A stretch of 33,256 nucleotides of DNA from Nemertoderma westbladi. Taxonomy: Eukaryota > Xenacoelomorpha > Nemertodermatida > Nemertodermatidae. Below, in pieces: positions 31,545 through 33,256 of the stretch (the stretch's first letter is position 1; each line of letters begins with the position of its first letter). The position numbers and the translations under genes are program-made. The DNA lies in NCBI GenBank assembly GCA_032718475.1, contig JAUCBJ010001985.1, forward strand, positions 1-33,256. The letters are read 5' to 3'. The notes under the pieces were generated by a model, which saw only the letters and a program-made list of their open reading frames with translations, searched no databases and had not been told where the DNA came from.

Positions 31545-31600
31545 TGGGTTAAAAAACGTCATTTACTTATTATAATAAGTAAATGACGTTTTTTAACCCA
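31545..31600. repeat. Perfect 56-bp palindrome before the exon 5 acceptor
   Basis: A 28-bp arm beginning TGGGTTAAAAAACGTC is followed with no spacer by its exact reverse complement, ending GACGTTTTTTAACCCA. It finishes 30 bp before exon 5 and so covers the usual branch-point zone. In RNA it would form a 28-bp stem apart from a minimal loop. Confidence 0.97.
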
Positions 31601-31630
31601 TGAACACGTCTGGTTGATTGCTTTATATAG

Positions 31631-31863
31631 GTACAGCACGGAAGATGCCACTGCTGTGGCCCATGAGGACTATATACCTGTAGACGACGTCCTGGTGTTC
31701 GAGCCGGGTGTTACGAAGCTCGAGATCGCCATTGATATCGTTGATGACGACGTCTGGGAACCCGACGAGATATTCAACGTGAGGTTGATATCCATTGGGG
31801 TCGATGGTGATTGTGTTATCGGTCGCCTACCCAACTGTACGATTACGATAATTAATGATGATG
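31631..31863 (+). CDS. SLC8A1: NCX exon 5: second half of Calx-beta domain 1
   Basis: Acceptor tttatatag ends at 31630 and the donor is gtacgt at 31864. The phase-2 join makes an Arg and continues YSTEDATAVAHEDYIPVDD, then VLVFEPGVTKLEIAIDIVDD, then DVWEPDEIFNVRLISIG, and ends CTITIINDD. These are the remaining strands of the Calx-beta sandwich. The Asp/Glu clusters that bind Ca2+ in the first regulatory domain of NCX (TED, VDDDVWEPDE, INDD) are all present, so Ca2+ regulation is probably kept. The loop before the last strand is shorter than in vertebrate NCX1. Ends in phase 1; the second Calx-beta domain and the alpha-2 repeat must lie beyond the window. Confidence 0.95.
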
Positions 31864-33256
31864 GTACGTGGTTTCCGCTTATTCTTTATTTATTACAGTT
31901 CAGTTTCATTACATTATTTCGCTTAACTTTCACAATCTGTATACACATGGGTCTCGGCGATTCGCGCCCATGTGCAGTATTCCAGGTTTTCACTTTTCTG
32001 TCAAAATTTGAATTAAATTTTATATAACATGAAGAAATGTTTTATAGCGCTTATTCTATCTTATAACATGTACAGATACTAATTAATTTATTGTTTTGGT
32101 TAGAACCAAAACGAACCACAACGTTTATTGTTTTTGTGTTAGGTTACCTGGGTTTTTAGAGAAAACCTAAGTAATCTTCACATGGGGTAAACTGAAAAGT
32201 TAAATATAACAGCATGTATCCTGTACGTACAGGCCTGCACAGGTCTGTTATACTATAATTCATAAGATAATTCCTCGAACCTGCCACATTCTCATTAGAC
32301 CATAAACCAAATCGCATTAAACAATACTAATTTGCTTCATAAAACCAAATTTATGCTTAATTTTCTCAAAGTTAGTGTATATGGTCGTCACGTCATTGTA
32401 TGCATGGGCATTATGAATATAACTTTCGGGGTTTCATTAGTAACAGGTTTAGCGCTTTAATATTTAACTGCGATTCATATATGTAAACGTATGTAACTCT
32501 CCGTTTTGTCTGGCCACAAAATCGGTTTATGGCCATAATTTTATTGGTTTATTTGTTTGTTCAGATTATTACTTTAAATTGTTGGTCTACTACGTCCCAG
32601 GTCAGTAGCGGCTTCCGGAAGCCAACTACGTGAGAGAGATTAGTCAGAATGATTGTTGGTTTTATATTCCGTGAAATAAACAACTTTATACAATAATTGA
32701 TTGTCTCGACTGACACTCTATGATTAATTGACGCGAGTGTTGGTAGGTAGATGATGCTGGACCTTAGTACCAATATTAAATATTAAATCCTGCAATAACC
32801 ATAAGGAGCCATCTGCTGTCGTATGAGATCCATCTGAAACAAGGACAGTTCTACTTACTATACAATCCCAGTTTCGCTATTGAATAACCACACCCACCCC
32901 GATCAGTGACCAGCCTACACACAGGCCATGCATTACTTTCGTTGGACTTTGTAAGATTATTAATATTGTTATTCATGTGTGCCAAATGAGTATAGTTCAG
33001 AGTACAGAGAGGATGTACGATAATGTAATTTGTTCCAAACTTGGATTTCAAAGGGTGCTACCATCGTACGTGTTGAGTGGTGGGAATATTATTTGTTGTG
33101 CGTCTTGTTCCCTTGACCGCAGCCCTTACTTAGCTATCGCATTGACTTTAGCCAACAAAGGAATGTACAAATACGAAGTTTATTGATATAGGAATAATGA
33201 TACCGCGAACTACTACTGAGTTAATGTTACAATCTGTCGCCGTAATATATCACAAG
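31864..33256. other. Start of NCX intron 5; no further exon found
   Basis: No segment resembles the second Calx-beta domain. A 14-bp palindrome CCTGTACGTACAGG lies at about 32219-32232. Short frames (66 to 70 codons at 32561-33186) show no domain. Confidence 0.55.

Noticed and set aside
32567-32602. Possible 36-nt in-phase microexon after NCX exon 5 (ttgttcag acceptor, gtcagt donor)
   Set aside because: It would add DYYFKLLVYYVP after the INDD end of Calx-beta 1, which does not fit the family, and no transcript evidence is available.

Overview
This is a stretch of an AT-rich, repeat-rich animal nuclear genome. The one confident host gene is a Na+/Ca2+ exchanger (SLC8/NCX family) on the + strand, whose exons carry consensus GT-AG splice sites and join in phase. 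The self-complementary words ACCGGT and AGGCCT recur throughout. From memory this suits a marine invertebrate, possibly a deuterostome such as an echinoderm, but the species cannot be fixed from the sequence.

Left part (1-18.5 kb). A 439-codon open frame on the - strand runs off the left edge (<1-1319). It is unrecognised and ends in an Ala/Glu/Lys-rich helical repeat. Tandem repeats follow (about 116 bp near 1.5 kb, 288 bp near 2.9 kb, 61-63 bp near 4.8 kb, 153 bp near 6.2 kb). A tRNA-derived SINE-like element (4.7-5.3 kb) is split by an 8-bp-TSD hAT-like MITE. At 7.6-10.7 kb two inverted arms of about 275 bp flank a decayed transposon-like frame and a 3' fragment of a non-LTR retrotransposon. 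At 11.9-13.2 kb lies a broken THAP/P-element-like transposase. A second hAT-like MITE (13525-14014), with arms of CCCCAAAATA repeats, has a related empty site in the same window. From 14.5 to 16.3 kb come GC-rich, GGCGCGC-type satellite blocks.

Right part (18.5-33.3 kb). Five NCX exons (18539-19244, 20335-20464, 21159-21282, 26500-26663, 31631-31863) encode the N-terminal membrane half with the alpha-1 repeat, the start of the cytosolic loop and a complete first Calx-beta domain. The gene continues beyond the window. Introns 3 and 4 (about 5 kb each) are filled with mobile DNA: two MITEs with 3-bp TSDs (21990-22546 and 27083-27972), an antisense non-LTR fragment with a long open frame (23545-24391), and an apparently near full-length antisense APE-type non-LTR element (28190-31399) with a poly-A tail and a 38-bp flanking duplication. 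A perfect 56-bp palindrome sits 30 bp before exon 5.

No prokaryotic operon, CRISPR array, rRNA gene or intact tRNA gene was seen. The most unusual signals are the mobile-element architectures (empty site, nested insertions, shared MITE core), the palindromes, and the unidentified left-edge frame.
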